Position numbers and translations under genes: made by a program. From Glaciimonas sp. PCH181 (GTDB lineage: Bacteria > Pseudomonadota > Gammaproteobacteria > Burkholderiales > Burkholderiaceae_D), in assembly GCF_003056055.1 (NCBI RefSeq), contig NZ_PYFP01000002.1, positions 868,001 to 932,000 on the forward strand: a stretch of 64,000 bases of DNA. Reading direction: 5' to 3'. Each line of letters begins with the position of its first letter. Within the stretch, counting starts at the first letter, position 1. The notes beneath the pieces were generated by a model. It did not search any database. It had not been told where the DNA came from and saw only the letters and a program-made list of their open reading frames with translations. Of the stretch, positions 32,853 through 42,763 are shown piece after piece.

Positions 32853-33926
32853 TTAGAAGCGGGTTTCGCGCGCTGCTCTTAGGAAGCCGTCGAGAATCGG
32901 TGTGCAATCCAGCAATTCTGGCCCGCCAGCCCGATGAAATTCCGGATGCCATTGCAAGCCCATCACGAACGGTGCCTTGCGATAACGGATCGCTTCGGTG
33001 ATGTTGTCAACACCTGACACTGCCTCGACAGATAGATCGCGGCCCAAGTCCTTCACCGCCTGATGATGTATCGAGTTCACCACCCATTCTTTGCCCGTAT
33101 CTGTATTGGAGGACGGAAACAAACCCGCCAGCGACGAACCCGGAGGAAATTGAATCGCGTGATGCAAGCGATCGTACTCATCGTTAACGTGGGCGATTGA
33201 ACTGGGCACATCGGTCGCAATGTCTTGATATAACGTACCGCCCAAAGCCACGTTAATCAATTGACAACCTCGGCAAATACCCAAAACCGGTTTGCCAGCT
33301 TCGATAAATTCATGCAGCAATTCGAGCTCATACATATCGCGGACCCGGTCCCCTCCCCATTCAGGACGCGTTGCAGCTTCTGCGTAGCTCTGCGGCGAGA
33401 CATCAGCGCCACCTTGCAACACCAGACCATCCAAATGCTTGGCATAGTCACGCAGACGGATGCTGCTGGGATGAACCAAGCCATTGGTGTTCACCGTCGG
33501 GATCATGAAAACCAGCACATCACGCGACATCACCCATTGCGCGATCGATTCTTCAAGATATTGCAAGGTGCGCCCACGCAGGCCTTTTGCACCCTCTTCC
33601 GGATGAAAAATACGCGCAGAGACGCCTATTTTCAGCGTTCTCTGCATCATCCTACGCCCGGCTTTGTCGGATATTGCCCTGAACCGTGCAGCTAGCAGCT
33701 TCCAGGTTTGCGCCCATGGCTTGTCATCTGCGCCTGCCCCAGGCGTTTTGCCCCCCGGATGACCTAAACTGGTATAGACCGTCGGCTGCTCTGGCGGCTT
33801 TGGTGTTTGAGGTGGCGCTGGTGGCGGCTCAGGAGGCGGAATCACCGCTTCAGGCGATGGAACTGGGGTAACCTCGGAGATAATTGGGGGAGTTGGAACG
33901 GTATCTGAATTTTTTATATCGGGCAT
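32853..33926 (-). CDS. Class I glutamine-amidotransferase-like hydrolase (peptidase C26, PuuD-like)
   Basis: The fold is that of gamma-glutamyl-gamma-aminobutyrate hydrolases, which cleave gamma-glutamyl bonds in polyamine catabolism. The nucleophile is Cys218 in GICRG, and the His327/Glu329 pair lies in LQWHPEF. The LVLQGGADVSP segment is a family hallmark. Residues 1-60 are an unusual Pro-rich low-complexity stretch with runs of PPEPPPAPP. Total length is 357 against about 250 for PuuD, the excess being this N-terminal region. There is no polyamine gene nearby, so the true substrate is open. A weak TAGCGG/CCGCTA hairpin lies downstream at 32762-32781. Confidence 0.85.
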   Translation of the reverse strand: MPDIKNSDTVPTPPIISEVTPVPSPEAVIPPPEPPPAPPQTPKPPEQPTVYTSLGHPGGKTPGAGADDKPWAQTWKLLAARFRAISDKAGRRMMQRTLKIGVSARIFHPEEGAKGLRGRTLQYLEESIAQWVMSRDVLVFMIPTVNTNGLVHPSSIRLRDYAKHLDGLVLQGGADVSPQSYAEAATRPEWGGDRVRDMYELELLHEFIEAGKPVLGICRGCQLINVALGGTLYQDIATDVPSSIAHVNDEYDRLHHAIQFPPGSSLAGLFPSSNTDTGKEWVVNSIHHQAVKDLGRDLSVEAVSGVDNITEAIRYRKAPFVMGLQWHPEFHRAGGPELLDCTPILDGFLRAARETRF

Positions 33927-34319
33927 GATGTCGAAAATTTAAGAAGGAATATAGGTAGACTGTTGCCAAGACAAAACTATCCGCAGCAACTGAAATTCGC
34001 TCATCATCGTCATTGTATTGTGTCGTATCTGCATCGCGCTAATGCGTCATTACGTTATTGCATACGAGCACCTTTGGCAATGTCACGAAATGCACGGCAT
34101 CACACTAGCGTTTATCCGATAAGGATAAAATTGCTTGTCAAAGTATAGGCTTACTTCCTACATTTAGTGTTCCTGTTGATAGCCTTTGCCGATCTCGCCC
34201 CGCCCATCATTTGTTTTTTGAATCAGCTCCATGAATAACTCCGTCAAATGTCTGGCCGCTCAACCATCGAAGCGATTAAGCGCGTCAAGCCTGTTCTCGC
34301 CTTTACGCAACGCACCCCC
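33927..34319. other. Intergenic region upstream of the C26 hydrolase and kefF
   Basis: This is a 393-bp divergent gap with no convincing gene. It contains a palindrome TTTATCC (34111-34117) / GGATAAA (34123-34129), possibly an operator or hairpin, and a weak plus-strand promoter candidate TTGTCA (34135-34140) with TACATT 18 nt downstream. In-frame codons upstream of the kefF ATG exist from 34248 but lack family similarity. Confidence 0.4.
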
Positions 34320-34895
34320 ATGACCAACGCCAAACCCAACATTCTGATCCTGTATGCACATCCCAGGCCGCATCGGTCACGCGTCAATCGACGACTTGTG
34401 CAGGCCGCCAGCGTCTTGCCGAATGTACACCTCCACGATCTCTACGAAACCTATCCTGACTTCCACATCAATGTGCGCCATGAGCAGGCATTGTTGAAAG
34501 ACGCCGATCTGGTGATCTTTCAGCATCCGATTCAGTGGTACAGCATGCCCGCTCTGCTCAAACTGTGGGTTGACACCGTGCTCACCCAAGGCTGGGCCTT
34601 CGGTCCTGGCGGCGACGCATTGCGCGGTAAAGATTACTGGCTGGTCGCCACCACCGGGGCCAGCGAAGATGCGTATCAAGAAAAGGGCGCCCATCAATGG
34701 CCATTTTCTGCGTTTTTGCCGCCGTTTCAACAAACTGCGCAACTATGTGGGATGCACTGGCGAGCGCCGCATATTTTGCATGGCGCGCACAGCGTAGACG
34801 AGACCACGCTCGATGCGCATCTGGCGTTATATCAGGAACGACTGACAACCTATCCGCACTGGCCAGAAATGGCGACGTCGGATAGAAATCGGTGA
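34320..34895 (+). CDS. kefF: KefF-like quinone oxidoreductase, ancillary to KefC
   Basis: KefF is a flavodoxin-fold FMN oxidoreductase that activates the glutathione-gated potassium/proton antiporter KefC during electrophile stress. The protein shows ILILYAHPRPHRSRVNRRL (flavin phosphate loop, about residues 8-26), QHPIQWYSMPALLKLWVD (residues 69-86) and the YWLVATTGAS segment, close to E. coli KefF. The start is ATG 34320, giving 191 residues. Reading from 34248 adds 24 non-conserved residues. It lies 77 nt upstream of kefC on the same strand, as in enterics. Confidence 0.9.
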   Translation: MTNAKPNILILYAHPRPHRSRVNRRLVQAASVLPNVHLHDLYETYPDFHINVRHEQALLKDADLVIFQHPIQWYSMPALLKLWVDTVLTQGWAFGPGGDALRGKDYWLVATTGASEDAYQEKGAHQWPFSAFLPPFQQTAQLCGMHWRAPHILHGAHSVDETTLDAHLALYQERLTTYPHWPEMATSDRNR

Positions 34896-34972
34896 CCCGG
34901 CAAGATCAAAAAGTCGCAATATAAAGCAGCCCGCATACACGATGCACCACAGCATACATAAGCCAAAACCCC

Positions 34973-36811
34973 ATGGAAAAAAGCCTGTTATTTAACGTAT
35001 TAATTTATCTGGCTGCCGCCGTTGCCGTGGTTCCAATTGCGAAGCGATTCGGGCTAGGCGCGGTCCTTGGCTACTTGCTCGCGGGAATGGCGATTGGGCC
35101 TTGGGGCCTGCGGCTAATTGACGGCGTCGAAAACATCTTGCACTTCTCCGAATTCGGCGTAGTTCTGCTGCTCTTTCTGATCGGACTAGAACTGGAGCCA
35201 AAGCGCCTATGGTCACTCAGACGGCCTATTTTTGGTTGGGGTGGCACGCAGGTCGGCGTTGTAACGCTGGCGTTATTCGGTGCAGCTGTCGGCTTCGGGG
35301 TCGATTGGAAAACCGCGCTCATCGCCGCGCTAGGCCTGTCTTTATCATCCACCGCCATCGTTCTGGCAACGCTGGCTGAGCGCAAACTAACTGCAACGCC
35401 TGCCGGATCGGCCAGTTTTGCGATGCTGCTATTTCAGGATATTGCCGCGATCCCTATGATTGCGATCGTGCCATTATTAGGAGTGGCTGCGGTAAAAGGC
35501 AGCAGCGAGGGCTGGCTGGATGCGGGCAAAGCCGTCGCCGTGATCGCCACGCTGATTTTCGGAGGCCGTTTTCTGGTGCGCCCATTAATCCGCATGATCG
35601 CCAAAACCGGATTGCGAGAAATCTTCACTGCCTTTGCATTGCTGCTCGTCATTGCGACTGGTTTACTGATGGAATGGATCGGCATGTCGATGGCGCTGGG
35701 CGCATTTTTAGCCGGTGTTTTGCTGGCCGACTCGGAATATCGCCACGCGCTGGAAACCGATCTGGAACCATTTAAAGGCTTGCTGCTAGGCTTGTTTTTT
35801 ATTGCCGTCGGCATGTCGGTCGACTTCGGCGTATTTCTTGCACAACCAGGTTTGGTGCTGGCGTTAGTCGGAGGTTTTTTGTTGATCAAAATAACGACGC
35901 TATACGTGTTGGGCAAGTTGTTCAACATTCCTCGCCCGCAACAATTTCTGTTCGCAGTCCTATTGTCTCAAGGCGGTGAATTTGCGTTCGTCGTGTTTGG
36001 CGCGGCGGCGGCGGCTAAAATATTTACGCCTGAAACATCCTCCATTCTGGTCGTCGTCGTTGCGCTATCGATGGTCACCACGCCGTTGCTGCTGATTTTT
36101 TATGACAAGGTTATTGCCCCCTATTTTGCTGCCGCGCGCAAACGCCCGGATGACGTCATCGACGACAACGAGAACCCGGTCATCATCGCCGGTTTTGGCC
36201 GCTTCGGCCAGATTATCGGACGGCTGCTGCTTGCCAACAAAATTGGCCTGACTGTGCTTGATCATGACCCCGATCAAATCGATTTACTGCGCAAATTCGG
36301 CCTCAAAGTATTCTACGGCGATGCGACCCGAATCGATTTATTACGCGCTGCTGGCATCGCCAAGGCACGCCTGCTCGTCGTCGCCATTGATGACATTGAG
36401 GGCAGTCTGCGATTGATCGCCGCGGTCCGCCATGCCTATCCATTGCTGACCATCGCTGCCCGCGCACGCAACATCACGCACTACTACGATTTAATGGATT
36501 TGGGCGTGACGGTCATCGAACGTGAGACCTTCGATTCGGCATTGCAGCTTGGTCGACAAGCTTTGCGGCAACTTGGCTTTGGCGCGTATCAGGCACGTCA
36601 GGCAGCGATGAAGTTTCGCACGCACAATCTGCAAACGGTCCACGATATTTATCCCCATCACAAGGATCAACAGCAAATGGTATCGCTGGCAAAACAAGCG
36701 CGGCAGGAGCTAGAAGAAATGTTTGCGCATGATCAAATGTTACGCGATGAAGATGCGCCGGACGGCTGGGGCGATGCAGCGCAGGAAGATGAAGCGTCAA
36801 AATCTGCATGA
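34973..36811 (+). CDS. kefC: Glutathione-regulated potassium-efflux antiporter KefC/KefB
   Basis: This is an inner-membrane K+/H+ antiporter of the CPA2 family. Residues 1-385 form about 12 hydrophobic segments, with FLIGLELEPKRLW and the conserved LLFQDIAAIPMI. Residues 402-520 form an RCK/TrkA-N domain with the dinucleotide loop VIIAGFGRFGQIIGR and GDATRIDLL. The C-terminal 90 residues are charged. At 612 residues it matches the family. Pairing with kefF upstream supports regulation by glutathione adducts. Whether it is KefB or KefC cannot be decided, but KefF pairs with KefC in E. coli. Confidence 0.92.
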   Translation: MEKSLLFNVLIYLAAAVAVVPIAKRFGLGAVLGYLLAGMAIGPWGLRLIDGVENILHFSEFGVVLLLFLIGLELEPKRLWSLRRPIFGWGGTQVGVVTLALFGAAVGFGVDWKTALIAALGLSLSSTAIVLATLAERKLTATPAGSASFAMLLFQDIAAIPMIAIVPLLGVAAVKGSSEGWLDAGKAVAVIATLIFGGRFLVRPLIRMIAKTGLREIFTAFALLLVIATGLLMEWIGMSMALGAFLAGVLLADSEYRHALETDLEPFKGLLLGLFFIAVGMSVDFGVFLAQPGLVLALVGGFLLIKITTLYVLGKLFNIPRPQQFLFAVLLSQGGEFAFVVFGAAAAAKIFTPETSSILVVVVALSMVTTPLLLIFYDKVIAPYFAAARKRPDDVIDDNENPVIIAGFGRFGQIIGRLLLANKIGLTVLDHDPDQIDLLRKFGLKVFYGDATRIDLLRAAGIAKARLLVVAIDDIEGSLRLIAAVRHAYPLLTIAARARNITHYYDLMDLGVTVIERETFDSALQLGRQALRQLGFGAYQARQAAMKFRTHNLQTVHDIYPHHKDQQQMVSLAKQARQELEEMFAHDQMLRDEDAPDGWGDAAQEDEASKSA

Positions 36812-36974
36812 CATTAAAACAGGTGTAAAACGGGTATAAAACGCACCTAAAATCAGTTGCGTCATTGGGAAGGTCGCAAATTCTTGGCCTCGACAGACGT
36901 ACTTTGCGGGATTACACTTTGGCGGCAATATATTGCCACTTGGCAACAAAATTAACACAAGGTGCCCGCCAAAT

Positions 36975-37316
36975 ATGATGACGATCTTTCACAATTCCCG
37001 CTGTTCTTATTCCCGTAAAGCGCTATATAAAGTTGAAGCCATATGCGCTGCCAAACACCTTTTGATGCAAATTATCGATTATCAACTGACCCTTCCGCAG
37101 CTACGTTCGCTACAAAAGAAATTAGGTAAATCAGCGGCGCAAATCATTCGTATTAACGACCCAAAATACAGAAATTTGAAGCTATCCGAAGCTAAAAATA
37201 CGGTTATATTGCAAGCAATAGTTGACTATCCACATCTGCTGCAACGCCCCATTGTGGTTTACCAAAATCGTGCTGTTATGGCTAAGCCAGCGGATTTAGT
37301 TGAGACATTATTTTGA
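36975..37316 (+). CDS. ArsC/Spx-family protein (arsenate-reductase-like)
   Basis: The small thioredoxin-fold protein begins MMTIFHNSRCSYSRKAL, with the ArsC-type catalytic Cys10. It continues with IIDYQLTLPQLRSLQKKLGKSAAQIIRINDPKYRN and YPHLLQRPIVVYQNRAVM, the conserved P-I-V segment followed by the R residue. It is 113 residues, the size of glutaredoxin-dependent ArsC/YfgD proteins. There is no ars operon around it, so a role in arsenate reduction is not assured. Adjacent ATGs at 36975 and 36978 are both possible starts. Confidence 0.85.
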   Translation: MMTIFHNSRCSYSRKALYKVEAICAAKHLLMQIIDYQLTLPQLRSLQKKLGKSAAQIIRINDPKYRNLKLSEAKNTVILQAIVDYPHLLQRPIVVYQNRAVMAKPADLVETLF

Positions 37317-37427
37317 AATAACGTGGGCCTGAATGCCGCCAGAATCCTGGAATCGGCAAAAAATGTGCACAGCAGGCCAGCCTAGGTCTAAGTAATTCAC
37401 TAGAATAAATCTTCTGGCATCGCGGTC

Positions 37428-37622
37428 CTAAAGAAACCGCGCAAGCAAGAATACCACCGTCGAAATCAGGATCGTCGAAGCAAATGGCAATGAAAATATT
37501 CTGCCAAAAAGCTTAAAACGGAAGTCTCCCGGCAAGCGCCCTATCCCTAGCTTTTCCAGCCACGGTAAAGCGCTTGAAAAAACAATTACAGCAATAAAAA
37601 TCACCAAAACCCAGCGTATCAT
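37428..37622 (-). CDS. DUF2905 small membrane protein
   Basis: The 64-residue protein has two hydrophobic segments (about 3-19 and 46-62) flanking the conserved WLEKLGIGRLPGDFRF, the signature of the DUF2905 family of unknown function. It lies downstream of the MidA-type methyltransferase on the same strand, with a 104-nt gap. Confidence 0.88.
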   Translation of the reverse strand: MIRWVLVIFIAVIVFSSALPWLEKLGIGRLPGDFRFKLFGRIFSLPFASTILISTVVFLLARFL

Positions 37623-37726
37623 TTTGTTCTTTCAATGGAAGCTAAGATGAGTGAAGCGACATCAAATACGTCAAATCAGCCGCATCGTTATACCGCTCGC
37701 ATATTGATGTCATTGTTGACCAACCA

Positions 37727-38905
37727 TTAAAGCCGATGACAGCGGTCATTTCTCGCAAAACGTGCAGGCAAAGTCGCGTTTTTTCCTACCGCCAACACTT
37801 TAAACAACTCGCCCATTTCAGCCGGGGATAACAATTTTTGCACTGCATTGGCTTGCGGCAGATAGGCCAACGCATTTTCTGGCGGTGTACGTAGCAACAA
37901 CTCCGCAATTCCCGCATCCAGCAAAAATGCCGCCTGACAGGTATATCCCAGCACGTCGACACCCCCATTAATCGCCGCTACCGCCATCGCACTGAAATCA
38001 ACATGCGCGGTCACATCTTGCAAACCCGGCCAATAAAATGGATCGGGATGCGAGTGATGGCGATAATGGCACATCAACGTGCCCTGATCGCGCTGCCCCA
38101 AATAATATTCCGAGGCGGGAAATCCATAGTCCAACAACAACGCGACACCACCAGATCCGGCTGCCAGCATCGTCGCCAAGGAATGCATAAATCCAATCGC
38201 GACCGGATGGACCTCGGTCAAATAACCGACGCTCAATTGGTCGGCATCAGGAATCTGCATGATTAAAACAGGGTCCGCAGGCCGATCCGCATAGATAAAT
38301 TGTGGCGCAGCATCAGGATGCGTCGCGTCCGCCAATCCCACGCCGCGTTGTAGCCAGTCCGATTCGCCCCGAACCACCAACTCTACCGGCATCGCATCCA
38401 ACACCTCATTACCGATCACCACGCCAGAAAAAGCGGCGGGCAAACGGTCCAGCCATTGCACATGCGCAAAGTCACGCAGTTTTAGCTCTTGCCTGGCGCG
38501 TAATTCGGCCGACAACTCAACGATGTAATAGGCGTCCAGACTAGACCCGCTAGCTTGCAACTCAGTCAGGATATCAAAGGCCAATTGCCCCGTACCGGCA
38601 CCAAATTCCAGTATTTGCGCAGCCAACGGCGCATCCGGTGCCGTGATCAGTTCTGTTGCCAATTGCGCGAGTGTTGCGCCAAAAAGCGGCGTAATCTCGG
38701 GCGCGGTTGTAAAATCACCGTCTTTACCCAATTTTGCTGCGCCGCCGCTGTAATAGCCGAGGTTAGGCGCGTATAGCGCCAAGTCCATATAATGCGCGAA
38801 TGAAATCCAGCCATGATGTTGGCGAATCTCGGTAGCGATAAGATTGTGCAGCAGGCCTGAGGCGTGCTGCGCTTCGATAGAAGCTTCAGGTAGTTGCAGT
38901 TGCAT
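37727..38905 (-). CDS. MidA/NDUFAF7-type SAM-dependent methyltransferase
   Basis: The family (COG1565) includes NDUFAF7, which dimethylates an arginine of a complex-I subunit. Visible are the ISFAHYMDLALYAPNLGYYSGG N-terminal signature, the SAM-binding motif QILEFGAGTGQLAFDIL and VVIGNEVLDAMPVELV. From ATG 38905 the protein has 392 residues. The in-frame stretch upstream to 39073 is not conserved and overlaps the divergent promoter region of the SDR gene. The bacterial substrate is not established. Confidence 0.88.
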   Translation of the reverse strand: MQLQLPEASIEAQHASGLLHNLIATEIRQHHGWISFAHYMDLALYAPNLGYYSGGAAKLGKDGDFTTAPEITPLFGATLAQLATELITAPDAPLAAQILEFGAGTGQLAFDILTELQASGSSLDAYYIVELSAELRARQELKLRDFAHVQWLDRLPAAFSGVVIGNEVLDAMPVELVVRGESDWLQRGVGLADATHPDAAPQFIYADRPADPVLIMQIPDADQLSVGYLTEVHPVAIGFMHSLATMLAAGSGGVALLLDYGFPASEYYLGQRDQGTLMCHYRHHSHPDPFYWPGLQDVTAHVDFSAMAVAAINGGVDVLGYTCQAAFLLDAGIAELLLRTPPENALAYLPQANAVQKLLSPAEMGELFKVLAVGKNATLPARFARNDRCHRL

Positions 38906-39087
38906 GGCGATATTGTAGGAGATATCACCGCTTTGATCGCAGCGCCGATGCAATTTTTGACGTAAATCAGCATGCGGCCATCTATTCTGCGACGAAATGT
39001 TCGGCAATGTGGCAGTTTTAATCCGATAAATCGCAGCAAAAGCACCACAAGCGACGTAACAAACAAACCACAACGAATGCGAAGTTT

Positions 39088-39921
39088 ATGAGTTCATCCC
39101 CCAATCGTCCGACCACCGTTAGCAAAGTAGCGCTGGTTACCGACGCCATCAGTGCGCGCGGTCGCCTGATTTCCGGCGCGCTGGCAACGCAAGGATGGGA
39201 CCTCGCGCTGCATTATCAGCCAGCCACGAGCGCCATCGATGCAAAGGATGCAACAACTGCACAAGCATCGGCACAAACGTTAGTCAAAGAATACGAATCC
39301 TTAGGCCGCCGCGCCTGCGCCATCCCAGCCGATCTGGATAACGAAATCGCAGCCACAGCGCTTATACCGCAGGCAATTGCGGCCTTAGGCAGCTTGTCCT
39401 GCGTAATCAACAACGCAGCTATAGTTGAGCAAGATAGCGCCGCCGATTTTTCCGCAGCACAACTAGAACAACACATGCGCCGCAACTTATCGGCACCGCT
39501 TTTGCTGACAAAGGCCCTGCACGCCGCCACGCCCGAGGGCAAACAAGCGGTGGTCATTAACCTGCTCGATCAGAAATTATTCAGCCCAGAGCCGGATTTT
39601 TTGTCCTATACCCTATCCAAAGCTGCGCTGCAAAGCGCGACCCAGATGCTGGCGCTGGCATATGCTCCAAAATTACGGATAGTCGGGGTTGCCACCCTAC
39701 GCGAGCTTGATTCCGATCCAACCGAGACAGGACGCAGCCCATTGCCAGCCAGCACAAGCGCCGAAGATCTCGCCGCCAGCATCTGTTTTATTGCTGGCGC
39801 CACCGCGATTACCGGCACCACATTGCTGATGGATAGCGGCCAACATTTGCGAGCCCGTTCCGGCAATGCCATCGCCCCTGCCGCTGATCTAGCGGCAATC
39901 CGAGCCGCCGAACCGCTATAA
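39088..39921 (+). CDS. SDR-family oxidoreductase, FolM-like, with atypical cofactor loop
   Basis: The 277-residue protein has short-chain dehydrogenase features: VALVTDAISARGRLISGAL at residues 14-32, CVINNAAIVEQDS (the NNA motif) and the catalytic YTLSKAA (YxxxK). The usual TGxxxGxG Gly-rich NADPH loop is replaced by TDAISARGR, so binding may differ. It lies 40 nt upstream of folB, suggesting dihydromonapterin/dihydrofolate reductase-type (FolM) activity in pterin metabolism; that is inference. Confidence 0.75.
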   Translation: MSSSPNRPTTVSKVALVTDAISARGRLISGALATQGWDLALHYQPATSAIDAKDATTAQASAQTLVKEYESLGRRACAIPADLDNEIAATALIPQAIAALGSLSCVINNAAIVEQDSAADFSAAQLEQHMRRNLSAPLLLTKALHAATPEGKQAVVINLLDQKLFSPEPDFLSYTLSKAALQSATQMLALAYAPKLRIVGVATLRELDSDPTETGRSPLPASTSAEDLAASICFIAGATAITGTTLLMDSGQHLRARSGNAIAPAADLAAIRAAEPL

Positions 39922-39961
39922 CAATCAGCATCCATAACCTTTTTTCTTACTGACCGAAACC

Positions 39962-40375
39962 ATGCCATCCGCACTCATCCATCCTGACCTTAGCGACTGC
40001 CGCCGCCTATTTCTGCGCAACTACGAAGTGCAGATCAATATCGGCGTCTTTGAATTTGAGAAAAAAGGCGAGCAGCGGGCGCTGATCAACGTCGATCTGT
40101 TCATCCCGCTGGCACTTTCCACGCCCACGAATGACCAAATGGATGAAGTCGTAGATTATGATTTCATGCGTAATACCGTCGCCAGACGCATGGAGCAAGG
40201 CCATATTCACCTGCAAGAGACACTCTGCGACGACCTTGCCAGCGCCCTGCTAGCCCACCCAAAAGTACGTGCAGTACGCGTCACCACTGAAAAACCGGAC
40301 GCCTATAGCGACTGTGAATCAGTCGGCGTCGAAGTATTTCGCATCAAACCGCCAACCCCGTTGGAGCCAGCATGA
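39962..40375 (+). CDS. folB: Dihydroneopterin aldolase
   Basis: FolB converts dihydroneopterin to hydroxymethyl-dihydropterin in folate synthesis. The 137-residue product shows [43 protein letters not shown], and the [20 protein letters not shown] end typical of the family. Its stop overlaps the ttcA start by 4 nt (ATGA), indicating cotranslation. Confidence 0.93.
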   Translation: MPSALIHPDLSDCRRLFLRNYEVQINIGVFEFEKKGEQRALINVDLFIPLALSTPTNDQMDEVVDYDFMRNTVARRMEQGHIHLQETLCDDLASALLAHPKVRAVRVTTEKPDAYSDCESVGVEVFRIKPPTPLEPA

Positions 40376-41364
40376 ATTCCATCTTAAAAAGTTTTCTCGA
40401 CCCGAATTTGCTCGATCTGACGCCAGCATCGCCCGCGCCGCAAGCTAGCCCGGAAGTGGTTCCGCCGAGCCTGAAACAGGTTGAAAAAATCGCCCACGAG
40501 AACAACAAACTCCACAAACGGCTATGCCGTCAGGTCGGCCAGGCCATCGGCGATTTCAATATGATTGAAGACGGCGACAAAATCATGGTGTGTTTGTCCG
40601 GCGGCAAGGATAGTTATGCGCTGCTGGATATCCTGATCACGCTGCGTCAGCGCGCGCCGATCAATTTCGACATCATCGCGGTCAATCTCGACCAAAAGCA
40701 ACCGAATTTTCCCGCGCACATCTTGCCGGAATACCTGACCAAGCTCGGCGTGGCTTTTCATATCGAAAATCAGGACACTTACAGCATCGTCAAACGCGTC
40801 ATCCCTGAAGGCAAAACCACCTGCTCGCTATGCTCACGCCTGCGCCGGGGCATTCTTTACCGCGTCGCCACAGAACTCGGCGCAACCAAAGTCGCCCTCG
40901 GCCATCACCGTGACGACATCATGGAAACCTTCTTTCTCAACATGTTCTTTGGTGGCAAGCTAAAAAGCATGCCCGCCAAATTACAATCGGACGATGGCAA
41001 GCAAATCGTCATCCGCCCGTTAGCTTACGTCAAAGAAGAAGATCTCAGCCGCTACGCAGAGGTCAAACAGTTTCCCATCATCCCTTGCGACCTGTGCGGC
41101 AGCCAAGAAAACCTGCAACGCAAACAAATCAAAAACATGCTGCGCGAGTGGGAAAAGAAGCATCCAGGACGGGTCGATAACATCTTCGCCTCGCTCTCCA
41201 CCGCCGCGCCTTCGCATTTGATGGATCGTAACCTGTTCGACTTCATCGGCCTCAAAGCCACCGGCATCGCCGACCCCAACGGCGATATCGCCTTTGATGA
41301 CGAGCCTTGTGCGGTCCCCACGTCCACCATCTCCAGCATGATTCCTTTGCAAATGGTGGACTAA
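40372..41364 (+). CDS. ttcA: tRNA 2-thiocytidine(32) synthetase TtcA
   Basis: TtcA thiolates cytidine 32 of certain tRNAs using ATP and a [4Fe-4S] cluster. The PP-loop SGGKDS is at residues 76-81, the CxxC pair at Cys151/Cys154 ([12 protein letters not shown]), and Cys239/Cys242 in [13 protein letters not shown]. At 330 residues it is complete. A hairpin TTCACCGT/ACGGTGAA at 41405-41434 downstream is a candidate terminator without a clear U tract. Confidence 0.95.
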   Translation: MNSILKSFLDPNLLDLTPASPAPQASPEVVPPSLKQVEKIAHENNKLHKRLCRQVGQAIGDFNMIEDGDKIMVCLSGGKDSYALLDILITLRQRAPINFDIIAVNLDQKQPNFPAHILPEYLTKLGVAFHIENQDTYSIVKRVIPEGKTTCSLCSRLRRGILYRVATELGATKVALGHHRDDIMETFFLNMFFGGKLKSMPAKLQSDDGKQIVIRPLAYVKEEDLSRYAEVKQFPIIPCDLCGSQENLQRKQIKNMLREWEKKHPGRVDNIFASLSTAAPSHLMDRNLFDFIGLKATGIADPNGDIAFDDEPCAVPTSTISSMIPLQMVD

Positions 41365-41587
41365 TCAGCCCTCCACTTGCCCCAACCATGGCTGTGCCCG
41401 GCTTTTCACCGTTTAGTCCTTTTTAGACGGTGAATGGCCACATCCTTACTTAACGTAAATTTTCAATTGAAGATGTCATACAGCGCTATATAATCAGAAT
41501 CGTCCTGCTGAAAGTTGCCCATTGTCAGCGATGACGCAGCATTGGCTTTATTGCAAGATTTGCTACTGAATATCGGAGAAGAAACAT

Positions 41588-41920
41588 ATGCCCGCTTCCT
41601 ATACCCTCAAGAGGGACAGCGACGGACAATTTTATTTCGTGTTGTACGCCGCTAACGGTGAAGTAGTGTTAACCAGTGAAACTTACGCAGCAAAGGCCTC
41701 CGCAGAAAACGGCATCGCCTCAGTACAAACCAATAGTTCGCAAGATGATCGTTATAGTCGGAATCAAGCAGCCAACGGCAAGTTTTACTTCAATCTGAAA
41801 GCCGCCAACCATCAGGTCATCGGCCACAGTCTGATGTACAGCACCACCGTCGCGCGTGACGTTGCCATTTCCTCGGTCAAAAAAAATGGCCCCACCAATA
41901 CCGTTATTAACGAAACCTGA
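41588..41920 (+). CDS. YegP-like protein with two DUF1508 repeats
   Basis: The 110-residue product has two tandem copies of the DUF1508 repeat: RDSDGQFYFVLYAANGEVVLTSE...A..ENGIASV and QAANGKFYFNLKAANHQVIGHS...ARDVAISSV. This is the architecture of E. coli YegP, whose function is unknown. GGAGAAG precedes the ATG. It appears to be a single-gene unit between ttcA and the lipoprotein gene. Confidence 0.9.
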   Translation: MPASYTLKRDSDGQFYFVLYAANGEVVLTSETYAAKASAENGIASVQTNSSQDDRYSRNQAANGKFYFNLKAANHQVIGHSLMYSTTVARDVAISSVKKNGPTNTVINET

Positions 41921-42119
41921 CGTTCAAGCTTAAGAGGCCATTGGCGGCAGCGATTGCAACAGCACTACGGGGCTACATAAGACAAAAAAACCAGCTTTAT
42001 GCCCTTTTCGAATGCATAAATATTAAAAAAACAATTTCAAATTGCAACTCTTTGTAAGCTAAGTAATCTTTTTCCCGGAGTAGCCCGTTCTAGACCCACA
42101 ACATCTATGAGGAGCCTCC

Positions 42120-42701
42120 ATGAATCGCCGTTATGTCCATCGTTTATCCGTGCTCGCCCTGACCGCCGCGGCGACCCTCACGCTTGCCGGATGCGTAGTC
42201 GCACCGCCGCCGCAACACGCAGTAACCCACATCGTTCAGTCACCGCCAGCACCACTCTCCGAAGTCATCCCGCCAGCACCTTATCCAGACTCTTACTGGG
42301 TTGCCGGACATTGGAAATGGGAAGGCAATCGTTACGTCTGGAATAACGGCCATTGGGAACAAGCCCGCCAAAATCAAGTTTTCCAACATGCGTATTGGAG
42401 TAATAACGGCTTCGAATGGATCTACCATCCCGGCCGCTGGGTAGCGCTTGCCCCGGAAAATAACACTCAGGTGATCGTTGCAAACGTCGCGCCGCCACCT
42501 CCGCGCGTCGAAATCATCGGCCCGGCACCTACCCCTAACCATGTCTGGATAGGCGGATTCTGGCGCTGGAACAACGGCCAGCATGTCTGGGTCAGCGGTC
42601 ATTGGGAAGCACGTCGGGACGGCTATTTTTACGCGCCGGGCCATTGGTACAGAAGCGGCAACACCTGGACCTTCTCCGGCGGCTACTGGCAACGCAATTA
42701 A
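42120..42701 (+). CDS. YXWGXW-repeat lipoprotein
   Basis: The signal peptide ends in a lipobox LAGC (residues 22-25), so the protein is lipidated and probably anchored in the outer membrane. The mature part holds several aromatic repeats of the form W..GHW.W......W..GHW, typical of BcpO-related YXWGXW proteins of unknown function, with a Pro-rich linker between the two repeat blocks. The length is 193 residues. AGGAG lies just upstream of the ATG. It is followed by a strong hairpin. Confidence 0.88.
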   Translation: MNRRYVHRLSVLALTAAATLTLAGCVVAPPPQHAVTHIVQSPPAPLSEVIPPAPYPDSYWVAGHWKWEGNRYVWNNGHWEQARQNQVFQHAYWSNNGFEWIYHPGRWVALAPENNTQVIVANVAPPPPRVEIIGPAPTPNHVWIGGFWRWNNGQHVWVSGHWEARRDGYFYAPGHWYRSGNTWTFSGGYWQRN

Positions 42702-42726
42702 CTTTTTATAGTCCTGCCGTCTTACC

Positions 42727-42763
42727 TAACCTCTCATCGTGTCCTGCATACGATGGGAGGTTA
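42727..42763 (+). terminator. Terminator hairpin after the lipoprotein gene
   Basis: TAACCTCTCATCGT (42727-42740) pairs with ACGATGGGAGGTTA (42750-42763) over 14 bp with one G-U-type mismatch, followed by ATAATTT. It is a strong stem with a weak U tract. The remaining gap to glmU holds a possible -10 TAGAAT (42965-42970) and no supported gene. Confidence 0.6.
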
